From Planctomycetaceae bacterium (GTDB lineage: Bacteria > Planctomycetota > Planctomycetia > Gemmatales > Gemmataceae), in NCBI GenBank assembly GCA_013823135.1, contig PNLP01000005.1, positions 124,001-188,000 of the forward strand: DNA of 64,000 nt, given 5' to 3'. Made by a program: the position numbers and the translations under genes. Shown here in pieces: positions 1-8,794 of this stretch (within the stretch, counting starts at the first letter, position 1; every line of letters begins with the position of its first letter). The notes below the pieces were generated by a model. That model saw only the letters and a list, made by a program, of their open reading frames with translations. It did no database searches and had not been told where the DNA came from.

Positions 1-1243
1 CGAGGAAGATACCGAGCCCCATGAGCACGAACAGGGCGTAAGGCATCACACCGTAGGTGAGATAATCGCTTCGGGGCGGCACCTCAAAGACATTGTCCTT
101 GTGCTTCCCATACCCGGGGCCGTGGAAGTGGGTCGGCTCTTCCCATGCGAGCGGGAACAGTAACACATGCGAGCCCGTGCCGGGCTTGTCTCGCGGTTCG
201 AGGGAGTAGTCACGCGGCGTGGCTGCCGTCGCGGCCGCTGGAATCGGGTCCGCGTTCACGCGGATGACACGACTCGCGAGTTCGTAGGTGCCGTGCGAAT
301 CCGCCTCCGGGCTTCGTACACGGCGAGTCAGTTCCTCGATGTTCAGCGTGCCGCAGTACGACCACGCGACCATGATCCCGACAAGGAACCCCGCGTCGCC
401 AATGCGGTTCACGATGAACGCTTTGTTCGCCGCAGCGCTGGCACTCGGGCGTTCGTAGTAGAAACCGATCAGGAAGAACGAGCAGACGCCGACGAGTTCC
501 CAGCTCACGAACACCTGGAACAGGTTGTCCGCGATGACGAGATTGAGCATCGAGAAGCAGAACAGCGACAGAAAGAGGAAGAAGCGCCCGAACCGCCCGC
601 GACGGTGAAAACCAGAGTGGGAGGGTGGGAGATGGGGAGATGGGGAGTGATCCCCGTGATTCTTGTCTCCCCCTCTCCTTGTCTCCCCGCCTCCCACTCT
701 TTCAACAACCTGATGATCCTCGACCGTCTCCCGAACCTCGTCCGCCATGTAGCCGAGCGAGAACAAGAATATCAGCGTGCTGATGACCGTGACCATCGCG
801 AAAACGACGGCGGTGAGTTGATCGATCTTGTAGCCCACTTCGAGCGCCAGCGCCAGTCGTGGCGTGGCTCGGGTCGCGTCGGCTGCTCGCTGAAGTTCCC
901 ATTCCGGCTGTGGTGATGTGTCGAGCGGTCCGATACGCACCCAGTCGATCCGTTCGGCCCACTTGGAGGCGCGGATCGAGCCCTCGCTGGGGTCGGTGAG
1001 AACCCACACGAGCCCGAGAACGCCCAGCCCGGCCGCGACTGCCATGCACCCCGTCGCGAGGTAAGCACCCGTCTTCAGTGGTTTGTCGCCACCGCATACC
1101 CAGTACATGCCGCCAGCGAACCCACCCTGCTTGCGGAACGGCCGAAAGAATGCACGAGTTGCTCCTGCGATCAATAGCACCAGGAAAGCCGCCAGCGGCA
1201 GCAAGGTGGCGACAACGTAAATGCGGCCGGGGACGTCGAACAT
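1..1243 (-). CDS. nuoL: NADH-quinone oxidoreductase subunit L, 3' part cut by window edge
   Basis: Proton-pumping antiporter-like membrane subunit of respiratory complex I. About 414 residues are visible; the C-terminal part lies outside the window. The reverse-strand frame from the ATG at 1243 stays open to position 1 and shows hallmark NuoL segments: KIDQLTAVVFAMVTVIST, a membrane-core segment ending SMLNLVIADNLFQVFVSWEL, and FLIGFYYERPSASAAANKAF. It follows nuoK in the same direction, consistent with a nuoH-J-K-L operon. Oddity: residues about 182-210 (GGGETRRGGDKNHGD and neighbours) are not NuoL-like and are encoded by a palindromic repeat at 615-699; the frame is kept on both sides. Identification is secure; the function of the inserted loop is unknown. 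Confidence 0.95.
   Translation of the reverse strand, partial: MFDVPGRIYVVATLLPLAAFLVLLIAGATRAFFRPFRKQGGFAGGMYWVCGGDKPLKTGAYLATGCMAVAAGLGVLGLVWVLTDPSEGSIRASKWAERIDWVRIGPLDTSPQPEWELQRAADATRATPRLALALEVGYKIDQLTAVVFAMVTVISTLIFLFSLGYMADEVRETVEDHQVVERVGGGETRRGGDKNHGDHSPSPHLPPSHSGFHRRGRFGRFFLFLSLFCFSMLNLVIADNLFQVFVSWELVGVCSFFLIGFYYERPSASAAANKAFIVNRIGDAGFLVGIMVAWSYCGTLNIEELTRRVRSPEADSHGTYELASRVIRVNADPIPAAATAATPRDYSLEPRDKPGTGSHVLLFPLAWEEPTHFHGPGYGKHKDNVFEVPPRSDYLTYGVMPYALFVLMGLGIFL
615..699. repeat. Palindromic repeat inserted in frame inside nuoL
   Basis: Two imperfect inverted arms of about 33 nt (615-647 and 667-699). The outermost ten bases (GAGTGGGAGG) are complementary without mismatch. The arms are G-rich with a GGAGATGG unit repeated twice on the left. 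It interrupts nuoL between the conserved GYMADE and FFLFLSLFCFSML segments without a stop codon. Confidence 0.8.
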
Positions 1244-1250
1244 TTGCGAA

Positions 1251-1316
1251 GTTCCAGGTTCCAGGTTCCAGGTTCCAAGTATTCTGCTTACCAACTTGGA
1301 ACCTCGAACTTGAAAC
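1251..1316. repeat. Intercistronic palindrome with 7-nt tandem arms (nuoK-nuoL)
   Basis: The left arm is a tandem of GTTCCAG units; the right arm (1294-1316) is its imperfect reverse complement with variant units. Over the last 23 nt of the left arm about four mismatches are seen. It fills the gap between the nuoK stop and the nuoL start. Confidence 0.75.
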
Positions 1317-1630
1317 TAGCCCTTTAACGAGTCCGCGGAGTCCACGTCCACGGTGGCGTGGTTGTTGTAGAAGTTCAGAATGATCGCGAGCGCCACGGCC
1401 GCTTCGGCCGCGGCGAGCACGATCACCATGAGTGCGAACACTTGCCCGTCGAGCCGGAACGCGGGGTTGAAGCGGGCGAACGCGACGACGTTGATGTTCG
1501 CTGCGTTCAGGACGAGTTCGACGCCCATCAGCACGCCAATCGCGTTCCGCTTGGTGGCGATGCACACGACGCCGCAGGCGAAGATGAACGCCGACAGAAT
1601 GAGGAACGGCTGCATACCCAACTCGCTCAT
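1316..1630 (-). CDS. nuoK: NADH-quinone oxidoreductase subunit K
   Basis: Small three-helix membrane subunit of complex I involved in proton translocation. 104 residues, normal family length. Diagnostic stretches are ATKRNAIGVLMGVELVLNAA, which holds the conserved membrane Glu, followed by the NINVVAF and AEAAVALAIILNFY segments. Its start overlaps the nuoJ stop in an ATGA arrangement, indicating translational coupling. It is followed by nuoL after a palindromic gap. Confidence 0.97.
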   Translation of the reverse strand: MSELGMQPFLILSAFIFACGVVCIATKRNAIGVLMGVELVLNAANINVVAFARFNPAFRLDGQVFALMVIVLAAAEAAVALAIILNFYNNHATVDVDSADSLKG

Positions 1631-2205
1631 GCCTTCACCCTCCGCTTTGCACGTGCGAGGTACGCGGCCCCAACCAACACGACAAGCAAGTGAACCGACA
1701 CAATCTCAAACGGTAGCAGATACGCGACCGGCTTTCGCGTGATCGTCGCGCTATCCGGCACGCCCGTCACGTTCGTGTTCGGGCTCACATCCGTCACGCC
1801 CAGGAAAGTCAATCCGAGTGGCCCCGGCCCCGGCAGCGTGTTGTCCGCAGAGGCGGGCGGTAGCGCGATCTGATACGACGCGGTGACCAGCAAGCCGAAT
1901 AGCAGTGCGCCGACGATGCCGCCGATAACCCATTCTGCTGGCCGTGTGCGGAGTTCTCGCAGTGGCCCCTGTGCGGTCAGCATCACGCCGAACACGATGA
2001 GGATCAGCGTTCCACCGACGTACACGATGAGTTGAACAGTTCCCGCGAACTCGGCCCCGAGGAGGAAGTACAGCAGCGACACGCCGATGAGCGTGAACAG
2101 CAACCAGACCGCCATGCGCACGATGTTCTTGGCCAGCACCACCCCGAGGGCGGAGACGGCCGTGATGGTCGCGACGACGGCGAAGAGGACAACGGGGAGG
2201 GTCAT
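1627..2205 (-). CDS. nuoJ: NADH-quinone oxidoreductase subunit J
   Basis: Membrane subunit of complex I. The chosen start (MTLPVVLFAVVATIT) gives 192 residues, near the family norm; the frame is open further upstream but that extension does not look like NuoJ. Five hydrophobic segments are visible, with the conserved YFLLGAEFAGTVQLIVYVGG region and the C-terminal membrane segment LLPFEIVSVHLLVVLVGAAY. Its stop overlaps the start of nuoK. The gene upstream is an unrelated LRR protein instead of the expected nuoI. Confidence 0.95.
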   Translation of the reverse strand: MTLPVVLFAVVATITAVSALGVVLAKNIVRMAVWLLFTLIGVSLLYFLLGAEFAGTVQLIVYVGGTLILIVFGVMLTAQGPLRELRTRPAEWVIGGIVGALLFGLLVTASYQIALPPASADNTLPGPGPLGLTFLGVTDVSPNTNVTGVPDSATITRKPVAYLLPFEIVSVHLLVVLVGAAYLARAKRRVKA

Positions 2206-2320
2206 CGTCGTTGGACGACTCCAAGGGACTGAGTGGGTCAGGATTACGAACGCGGGAACCAGACGCAAACAGATTTCTTACGTGGGATCACCCGGCGAGT
2301 GATAGTCGCCACCCGATCGC

Positions 2321-3958
2321 CTATTCGACCCTCAGGTTCGGCAACGCCTTCTGGAGCACGTCAACACCCTTTGGTGTGGCGGCACCGAACTGACTACGCA
2401 GTCGGAGGACCTGCAGTGCCTTCAATGAAACAAGTTCGTTCACGTCAGACATGCTCGCCGAACTGATATCCAAGTCACGCAGTTTTGTTAGCTTTGCGAC
2501 GTGCGGCGTTGCTTTGGAGGCCCCGGGTATTGTTGAGGCAATGTAGAGCGTCTCAAGTTCCGTCAGGGACGACAGAGACGCAGCGCCGACCTCGGTGAAA
2601 GGACCGATCCACAGGCGTAGCGTCTTCAATCTTTTCAGCGATGCGAGTTCTTTCAACCCCGCATCGGTCAGGATGTTGTTCGCGATGGGAGTTTCGTTAC
2701 CAAGGTGCAACTCGTGTAACTTCGCGTGCTTGGCGAGGTGGGGCATGGCCTTATCCGCGTTCGGCTGCAATTGGCTCCCCGCGAGGTCGAGGACCTCCAA
2801 TTCGGTGAGGTTCGACAAGGCGACCACACCAACCTCGGAGATCTTGCCGATGTGCAACCGCAACGTCTTGAGTCCTTTCAATTCCTTGAGTTTCGCAAGG
2901 GTTTGATCGGTCAAGGGTTTATCGGAATACCGCAGGGTGAAAGAGGTCAGACGGGGGAATGCCGCGAGCAGGCCCATGCTCTCCGGGGAAAATTGGTAAG
3001 CAGGCAAGCTAAGTGTTTGTAGTTGTTTCAACGTCGTGAGAGCCTTCAGATTGGCGTCTCCCAGCGGGAAGTTGGTTTGCAGCTCGGTCAGTTCCGTTAT
3101 CGCCGCGAGTTTCGCGACACCCGCGGGGCCGGTCGGATTGTCATCCGGGTAGTACCAGTGCAAGTGAACGGAACGCAGCGCGGGCAGTTTGGCGAGCGTT
3201 TCGAAGAACGCCACGGACTTGTTCGGAGCGAAACAGTTCAATCGCTTCAAAGACTTGAATCCCGCGAGATTCTCGGGCGAGATGTCGTCAACGACGTACT
3301 CGAGCGATTCGAGTTTCGGAAGTTTGTGGAGTGGGCGGAGCATTTCCGCCTTGAGAGAAACCGCACCCGTGAAGGTGGACGAATCCACGGACACGGACGT
3401 GATCGACGGAACTTTCGCGATCGCCTCGAAGTGCTCAGCGGTGAACTCGCTTTCTCGGCCGAGGGTGAGTTCCTTGATGGGCGGCCCGTCGGTCAAGTTT
3501 TTGAGTGCCGTGAGGTCAGCCGCACCTTCGAGCCTGAGGGTTTCCAGCGTGGGGTGATCCTTCAGGAGTTTCAAGACACCCGGTTTGAACGTGATGCCGT
3601 GGCCGCCCAGACTCCTGAGGTGTTTCAACTCGTTGAGCAGCCCCGCGAGTTTCTCGTCGACCACACCATAACTCATGAACACCCCGATGATCGGCTTATT
3701 CGGGTGATTCTCGTCAAGGGTCACCCCACTGAGGATCGTTTTGTACGGGTAAGCTGCAAGCCGAGTGGTGGTCCCGCCGACCAGTTTCTTAACGGCGACA
3801 GCGGCTTTCTGTTCGGCCTCGGTTACTGGCGATGAGTCGCCTTTCGGGTTCGGTTGCGCGGCGGGATTGGCGCTACGCCCGTCTGCCTGTGTCGAGAACA
3901 GCGTCTGGGAAAACCCGGCGACCAACATCACCAACACCATCATGGATGGCCGCTTCAC
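2321..3958 (-). CDS. Secreted leucine-rich-repeat protein inside the nuo operon
   Basis: 545 residues. Begins with GTG behind a strong GGAGG site 15 nt after nuoH. The N-terminus has an export-signal pattern (basic start, hydrophobic core, QADG near residue 25). From about residue 90 it consists of irregular leucine-rich repeats with motifs such as LKGLKTLRLHIGKISEVGVV and LTELEVLDLAGSQL, of the ribonuclease-inhibitor-like type common in Gemmata-type genomes. No catalytic motif is seen. It sits where nuoI would be expected, same strand, between nuoH and nuoJ. Probably a periplasmic or surface protein-interaction scaffold; any tie to complex I is speculative. It resembles the LRR gene at 27795-29528. 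Confidence 0.85.
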   Translation of the reverse strand: MKRPSMMVLVMLVAGFSQTLFSTQADGRSANPAAQPNPKGDSSPVTEAEQKAAVAVKKLVGGTTTRLAAYPYKTILSGVTLDENHPNKPIIGVFMSYGVVDEKLAGLLNELKHLRSLGGHGITFKPGVLKLLKDHPTLETLRLEGAADLTALKNLTDGPPIKELTLGRESEFTAEHFEAIAKVPSITSVSVDSSTFTGAVSLKAEMLRPLHKLPKLESLEYVVDDISPENLAGFKSLKRLNCFAPNKSVAFFETLAKLPALRSVHLHWYYPDDNPTGPAGVAKLAAITELTELQTNFPLGDANLKALTTLKQLQTLSLPAYQFSPESMGLLAAFPRLTSFTLRYSDKPLTDQTLAKLKELKGLKTLRLHIGKISEVGVVALSNLTELEVLDLAGSQLQPNADKAMPHLAKHAKLHELHLGNETPIANNILTDAGLKELASLKRLKTLRLWIGPFTEVGAASLSSLTELETLYIASTIPGASKATPHVAKLTKLRDLDISSASMSDVNELVSLKALQVLRLRSQFGAATPKGVDVLQKALPNLRVE

Positions 3959-3973
3959 GATCCACCTCCGGTT

Positions 3974-5194
3974 TCAGTTCGGCTTCACGTCTGCGGGGGT
4001 GCGCTGGTCATGCCAGGCACCGGGGAGTTCGCCACGGGCCGCGTCCGAACCCGCAGGCGTGCGGAGCACGCTCAGGAATACGACAGCCAGGAAGCCCGTC
4101 CAGCCGAACGCCAGCACGTATGTCACCACCATTGCGGCCGAAGACGGCACCAGCAGTTGCCAGAGGCACACGCCCACGAGTAGCACGCAACTGATCGGCA
4201 GGAAGTATTGCAAGCACGTCATCATCACCTGGTCGATTCGCAACCGCGGCAGCGACCACCGCAACCACATCATGAGCAGCACCAGCATCCAGCACTTCCC
4301 GATGAAGACCGCCGCGTTCAGCAGGCTGCCGACCCAGAAACCAAACTGTGCCGTTGGCTCGAACGGCAACACACCGGTGTGCCAGCCGCCAAGGAACAGC
4401 AGGCTCGCCAACCCGCTCACGGCGAACATGCTGCCGTATTCCGCAAGGAAGAAGTACGACCAGCGAATGCCGCTGTACTCGGTGAGGAACCCCGCGACGA
4501 GTTCGCTTTCCGCCTCGGCAAGGTCGAACGGGGCACGCTTGCAACTCGCCGTTGCGCAGATGAAGAACACGAAGAACGCGACGAAGGTGAACGGGTCGTG
4601 GAACAGGTTCCAGTTCCAGAACCAGCCAACCTGTTGGCTTCCGATGATGTTCAGGTTCAGCGTGCCGGCCACGCAGATGGGCACGACGACGCACATCGCA
4701 CGCGGCACCTCATAGCTCACGACCTGCGCCGCCTCGCGAACGCCGCCGAACAGCGACCACTTGCTGCCCGATGCGTAACCGGCAAGCACCACGCCGAATA
4801 CCTCACTCGAAAGCACGGCCAGCATGAAGAACGCGGCGACGTTCAGTTCCTGTGCGACAAGATTCTGCCCGAATGGCAGCGCGAGGAAACCAATGAAACT
4901 GGCGCAGAATGCGAGGTAGGGTGCGAGTTTGAACAGGAAGCGATCCGCGCCGAGGGGGGCGTGATCTTCTTTTGAGATGAGCTTGATGCCGTCCGCAAGC
5001 GATTGCAGTAACCCGAACGGCCCGACTCGGGTGGGGCCGAGGCGATCCTGAATGCGGCCGGAAACCTTCCGTTCCGCCCAGATGGCGAAGAACGTGGATC
5101 CGCCGATGAAGCTGAACAACAGGAGTGCCGCAACCCCCCCGGCGGCGACAATGTTCCACGGTGGTTGCAGGAATTCGGACCAGAACTCAGGCAC
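3974..5194 (-). CDS. nuoH: NADH-quinone oxidoreductase subunit H
   Basis: Membrane subunit at the quinone-binding junction of complex I. 406 residues from a GTG start at 5194; the frame stays open far upstream, but that part overlaps the divergent scpB and does not resemble NuoH. Typical motifs are seen: FFAIWAERKVSGRIQDRLGP, GLLQSLADGIKLISKED, FDLAEAESELVAGFLTEYSG and the C-terminal LRIDQVM segment. About eight or nine transmembrane segments. First nuo gene of this window on the minus strand; the LRR gene follows after 15 nt. The start codon is inferred. Confidence 0.96.
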   Translation of the reverse strand: MPEFWSEFLQPPWNIVAAGGVAALLLFSFIGGSTFFAIWAERKVSGRIQDRLGPTRVGPFGLLQSLADGIKLISKEDHAPLGADRFLFKLAPYLAFCASFIGFLALPFGQNLVAQELNVAAFFMLAVLSSEVFGVVLAGYASGSKWSLFGGVREAAQVVSYEVPRAMCVVVPICVAGTLNLNIIGSQQVGWFWNWNLFHDPFTFVAFFVFFICATASCKRAPFDLAEAESELVAGFLTEYSGIRWSYFFLAEYGSMFAVSGLASLLFLGGWHTGVLPFEPTAQFGFWVGSLLNAAVFIGKCWMLVLLMMWLRWSLPRLRIDQVMMTCLQYFLPISCVLLVGVCLWQLLVPSSAAMVVTYVLAFGWTGFLAVVFLSVLRTPAGSDAARGELPGAWHDQRTPADVKPN

Positions 5195-5305
5195 GGCGAA
5201 GTCCCTCTTCCGCGGCGTATCGCCACAGCATAAGCTACCTTCGTCCAACCGGGGGCGTCCGGGAAGTGTACCGAAGCGGTCGCGGAGTTGCCAGCAGGAG
5301 AAGGG

Positions 5306-5965
5306 ATGTTCCACCTTCGTCAGCGTCACGGCACGGCAACCGTCCGCCCACATTCGGCGCGACCCGGGAACCACACACTTCCCACCGCGTTCCGGTTTCG
5401 CCCCGAGACCGTCGAAGCGGCGGCCCTCGACCCGCACGCTCGCGATCCCAAACTCGCACGGCTTGAAGCGATTCTCCTTCTCGCCGACGAACCCCTGCCG
5501 GCCCGCCGTCTCGCCGAAGCCGCCGATCTCGCCGACGCTGCTGAAGCCCGAGCGATGGTGGATCGGTTGCACGAGTTGTACGACGCCGACGGCTCCGCAT
5601 TTCAGATCGAGGAAATCGCCGGCGGTTATCAACTCCTGACGCGGCCGCGTTACCACCCCTGGCTCGCACGCCTCAAACGCACGGGCCACGAACTCAAGCT
5701 GACGCCGGCCACGTTGGAAACGCTCGCCGTGATCGCATACAAACAGCCGATCATGCGTGCGGAGGTGGAGAAGGTTCGCGGCGTGGCGTGTGGCGAGGTG
5801 GTGCGGCAACTCATGGAACGGGGACTCGTCCGCGTCGCGGGCCGCCACGATTCGCTCGGTCGTCCGCAGCTTTACAGCACAACGAAAAAGTTTCTGCAAG
5901 CATTCGGCCTGAACGCGATCAAAGATTTACCGGAAGTGGAAGCGTTACGAAATCCTGGCTCGTGA
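5306..5965 (+). CDS. scpB: Segregation and condensation protein B
   Basis: Subunit of the SMC-ScpAB condensin complex that organises chromosomes. 219 residues from the ATG at 5306, which has AGGAGAAGG directly upstream; a TTG 18 nt earlier is less likely. Family features are the region LARLEAILLLADEPLPARRL, the repeat GYQLLTRPRYHPWL and the second winged-helix segment TPATLETLAVIAYKQPIMRA followed by EVEKVRGVACGEVVRQLMERGL. Divergent from nuoH. The N-terminal about 35 residues are not conserved in pattern. scpA is not in the window. Confidence 0.93.
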   Translation: MFHLRQRHGTATVRPHSARPGNHTLPTAFRFRPETVEAAALDPHARDPKLARLEAILLLADEPLPARRLAEAADLADAAEARAMVDRLHELYDADGSAFQIEEIAGGYQLLTRPRYHPWLARLKRTGHELKLTPATLETLAVIAYKQPIMRAEVEKVRGVACGEVVRQLMERGLVRVAGRHDSLGRPQLYSTTKKFLQAFGLNAIKDLPEVEALRNPGS

Positions 5966-6018
5966 ATGTCGCCACCTTGCCAAGTGGTCGCTGGACTGCC
6001 AAGATTCCACAACCACTT

Positions 6019-6103
6019 GGGTGAGTGGTGGAATGGCAGACACCGGAGACTTAAAATTTCCTGCTCCGTAAGGGGCGTGCGGGTTCGAGTCCCGCCTCAC
6101 CCA
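6019..6103 (+). tRNA. tRNA-Leu (anticodon UAA)
   Basis: Class II cloverleaf of 85 nt. The acceptor arms GGGTGAG and CTCACCC pair fully; the anticodon stem GGAGA/TTTCC closes the loop CTTAAAA with anticodon TAA; a long variable arm and the T arm GCGGGTTCGAGTCCCGC follow. The discriminator is A and CCA is not encoded. Confidence 0.96.
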
Positions 6104-6110
6104 CTTGAGA

Positions 6111-6152
6111 TTAGCCGCTTGCGGCTTCGCATGCGAAGCCGCAAGCGGCTAA
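6111..6152. repeat. Perfect 42-bp palindrome between tRNA-Leu and a convergent gene
   Basis: Each half is 21 nt, the first starting TTAGCCGCTTGCGGC, and the second is its exact reverse complement with no loop. It lies 7 nt after the tRNA and 2 nt before the stop codon of the convergent cytochrome gene, so it could end transcription from both sides. The unit looks like a dispersed repeat. Confidence 0.85.
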
Positions 6153-6154
6153 CT

Positions 6155-8698
6155 TCACTTCGCGAACATCGCGTGCTTCCGGTCGCCACGCGACAGTACA
6201 TACGCCAGCATGTCGAGCACTTCGTCTTCCTTGAACGTGTCCACCAACCCCGATGGCATCATCGAGATCTTGGAAGGTTTCATCACCTCGATGAGTTTCC
6301 GGTCCACCGAGACGGTTGAACCCGGGTTCATCATGTCGGTGTTCACCATCACGTTATCGGTGTTCAGGTTCACGATGCGACCGATCACGATCCGCTCATC
6401 CGTGGTGCGGATTTCGACCGCGCCGTACTGATCGCTCACTTCCTTGCTCGGGTCGAGGATCGACTCCAGCAGATCGCGAGCGCTGAAGCGACCGGAAACA
6501 CCCGTGAGGTCCGGGCCGTTGCTGCCGCCCTCGTTGTCGAACCGGTGGCACGCGAAACACTTGCCCGTCGCGAACAGCTTGCGGCCACGCTCGAAGTCGC
6601 GGCCCGACTTCAGCCCGGTCTCCAGTGCCTTCTCCAGATCGGCAACCTTGTACGCCTTCACGAACGGCCGCGGTGCCTCCTCAGGGAGTTTCACGGTTGC
6701 CGGAGTAGCGTTGATGGTGTCTTTCAGCGCGACGGCTTCAGCGGGCGTGAGCGACGCGATGGCGTCTGTCTTGATGAGTACGAGGAACTTCGCGAAGCTG
6801 TTGCCACCCTTGTAGTTCGCGGCCTTCACGAACCACAGGAAGTAGTCCTTCCGCAGTTCCGGCGTCCACCCGGCCTTCAGCATTCGCAGGGCACGAACGT
6901 AATCCAGCTGTTCCTCTTGCGTTGGTGAGTCCTTCAGGAGTTTCATTCCCTTCGCGGCTGCGGCTTCGTCCTGAAGGAACACGAACACCTGAAGCAGTTC
7001 CACATCGGTGAAGCGGCTGCCGGTCGGGAACGCCGGGCTGTACTTGGCGAGCCACGCCTTCCGTTCGTCGGCCGTTGGCTGCCCGAATCGGTTGAGGACA
7101 ACTTGATACGTGCGGGCGAGGTCGGTCTTCTGCTCGTCGGTGAGCTTGGCGAAGTCGATGCGGCCGAGGGCTTCGAGAATCTTGCCGCGAAGTGCCGGAT
7201 CTCCTGCGACCTTCTTGTCCTTGGTGTGCTCGGGGCATGGTGCCGAAACGCGAGCCAGTGCCAGCAATGCGGGAATCGCCTTGGTGCCGTCCTTCTCGGC
7301 GAGCGCCTTCTCGACCCACAGTTTCACGTCCTGGTGTTCGATGGCGACGCGAGCGGCGAAGCGAATGTAGCGGTCGGCGTTGTCGAGTTCCTTCCACGCG
7401 GCATCGACGGCTGGCTGGCCCACGCTGGTGTGGTGTTGTTCCAGTGCCAGACGGGTCGCACGGGCTGCGGTCGCCGCCGGGTCTGCGGCCGGTGCCGGTG
7501 CGTCCTTCGCGGTGCCATCTGCTGTCACGCGGTACAGCCCCGATTTCGTTCTGCGGCCGCCGATGGTGAAGTACATCGCCCCATCGACTGGGTTGATGAC
7601 GACATCCGTGAGTGGCAGTGGCGTCCCCGTCACGAACTCTTCGAGTTCCGCGGTGTACCCGCTGCCGCTTGGCTTCAGATGCGTTGCGTACAGCTTGCCG
7701 TAGCTCCAGTCGCAGATGTAGAAGGCATCCTGGTACTTCTGCGGGAACTTGGCCCCGTAGCCGAAGCAGACACCGGTGGGCGAACCCGGCCCGACGTTCA
7801 CGACACCTGGCAGGTTATCGACGTAGTACGCGGGGTATTTCCCTGCACCGTTGCGCCAGCCGAACTCGCTGCCGCTGGTGGCGAGGCACACTCGCGTTGG
7901 CCGGTACCACGGCGTGTTGAAGTCCCATTCCATGTCGGCGTCGTACGTGAACAGATCGCCGGCCTTGTTGTAAGCGGCGTCGTACTGGTTGCGGAACCCA
8001 ACGCTGAACAGTTCCCACGTCTTGCCGTCCGGGGTCACGTTATACATCGCGCCGCCTGGCCCCATCACGCCCTTCATGAAGCCGTTGCCATCCGGAACGC
8101 GGGGCAGCAGGTGATCTTCGCCCCAGATCGCCGGAACTTTTGTCGTGTCGTACTTCACGAGCTTCGTCTGGTTGCCACACACCACCGTGAGCCGCTTGCC
8201 ATCTGGGTGCATCATCACCGCGTGCGGGCCGTGTTCGCCAGCACCGGCACCGAACTCACGAAGCAATTCCACCTTGTCGAGCGTGTCGTCATTCTTCGAC
8301 GACGTGACCTTGTACAACCCGCTCCCCTTGCCGTTCACCACGACGTAGAGGCCATCGAACGCCCAGAGCAAGCCCTGGGCCATGCCGATTGCTGCGGGGA
8401 TCTTCTCAACCTTCGTCTCGCCCTTCATCCCAATTGGCGACGGCGTGATGCGATACAGACTGCCGTACTGATCCGAAACGATGAGCCGACCCTTGGGGTC
8501 CACGCACATGTTGACCCACGAACCCTGCTCGGCTTTCGGCACCGAGTACAGCAGTTCGACCTTGAAGCCCTTGGCGATCTTCATCGTCGCCGGGTCGGTG
8601 GCCGGTGGTTCCTTGGGCACGGGCTTGGCCTGTGCGAACGCGGCCGATGGCAGCGCCATCGCTGCGAGGAGCGGCAGTACAAAACGAACGGGTGTCAT
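6155..8698 (-). CDS. Secreted beta-propeller dehydrogenase-like protein with c-type cytochrome domain
   Basis: About 847 residues from the ATG at 8698 (another ATG lies 15 nt upstream). Export signal MTPVRFVLPLLAAMALPSAA followed by FAQA. Residues about 30-400 form a PQQ-sugar-dehydrogenase-like propeller (SDQYGSLYRITPSP, HAVMMHPDGKRLTVV, QDAFYICDWSYGKLY); a helical HEAT-like region follows; near residue 713 GKCFACHRFDNEGG is a CxxCH haem c site, with a C-terminal methionine-rich region. This order matches the large secreted planctomycete proteins annotated as membrane-bound dehydrogenase/haem-binding. It probably oxidises a sugar or alcohol in the periplasm and passes electrons to its own haem; the substrate is unknown. 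Confidence 0.85.
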   Translation of the reverse strand: MTPVRFVLPLLAAMALPSAAFAQAKPVPKEPPATDPATMKIAKGFKVELLYSVPKAEQGSWVNMCVDPKGRLIVSDQYGSLYRITPSPIGMKGETKVEKIPAAIGMAQGLLWAFDGLYVVVNGKGSGLYKVTSSKNDDTLDKVELLREFGAGAGEHGPHAVMMHPDGKRLTVVCGNQTKLVKYDTTKVPAIWGEDHLLPRVPDGNGFMKGVMGPGGAMYNVTPDGKTWELFSVGFRNQYDAAYNKAGDLFTYDADMEWDFNTPWYRPTRVCLATSGSEFGWRNGAGKYPAYYVDNLPGVVNVGPGSPTGVCFGYGAKFPQKYQDAFYICDWSYGKLYATHLKPSGSGYTAELEEFVTGTPLPLTDVVINPVDGAMYFTIGGRRTKSGLYRVTADGTAKDAPAPAADPAATAARATRLALEQHHTSVGQPAVDAAWKELDNADRYIRFAARVAIEHQDVKLWVEKALAEKDGTKAIPALLALARVSAPCPEHTKDKKVAGDPALRGKILEALGRIDFAKLTDEQKTDLARTYQVVLNRFGQPTADERKAWLAKYSPAFPTGSRFTDVELLQVFVFLQDEAAAAKGMKLLKDSPTQEEQLDYVRALRMLKAGWTPELRKDYFLWFVKAANYKGGNSFAKFLVLIKTDAIASLTPAEAVALKDTINATPATVKLPEEAPRPFVKAYKVADLEKALETGLKSGRDFERGRKLFATGKCFACHRFDNEGGSNGPDLTGVSGRFSARDLLESILDPSKEVSDQYGAVEIRTTDERIVIGRIVNLNTDNVMVNTDMMNPGSTVSVDRKLIEVMKPSKISMMPSGLVDTFKEDEVLDMLAYVLSRGDRKHAMFAK

Positions 8699-8794
8699 TG
8701 TGGAAATTTCCATTGGGGTGACTCGGAAAGGCAGTATAGCCGAAGGATGCGACGATGTGGAGCGATCGTCAGCGACTGGAGCGAACGAATACGA

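Noticed and set aside
5195..5899. Upstream extension of the nuoH frame
   Set aside because: Overlaps the divergent scpB and does not resemble NuoH; the GTG at 5194 gives the normal family length.
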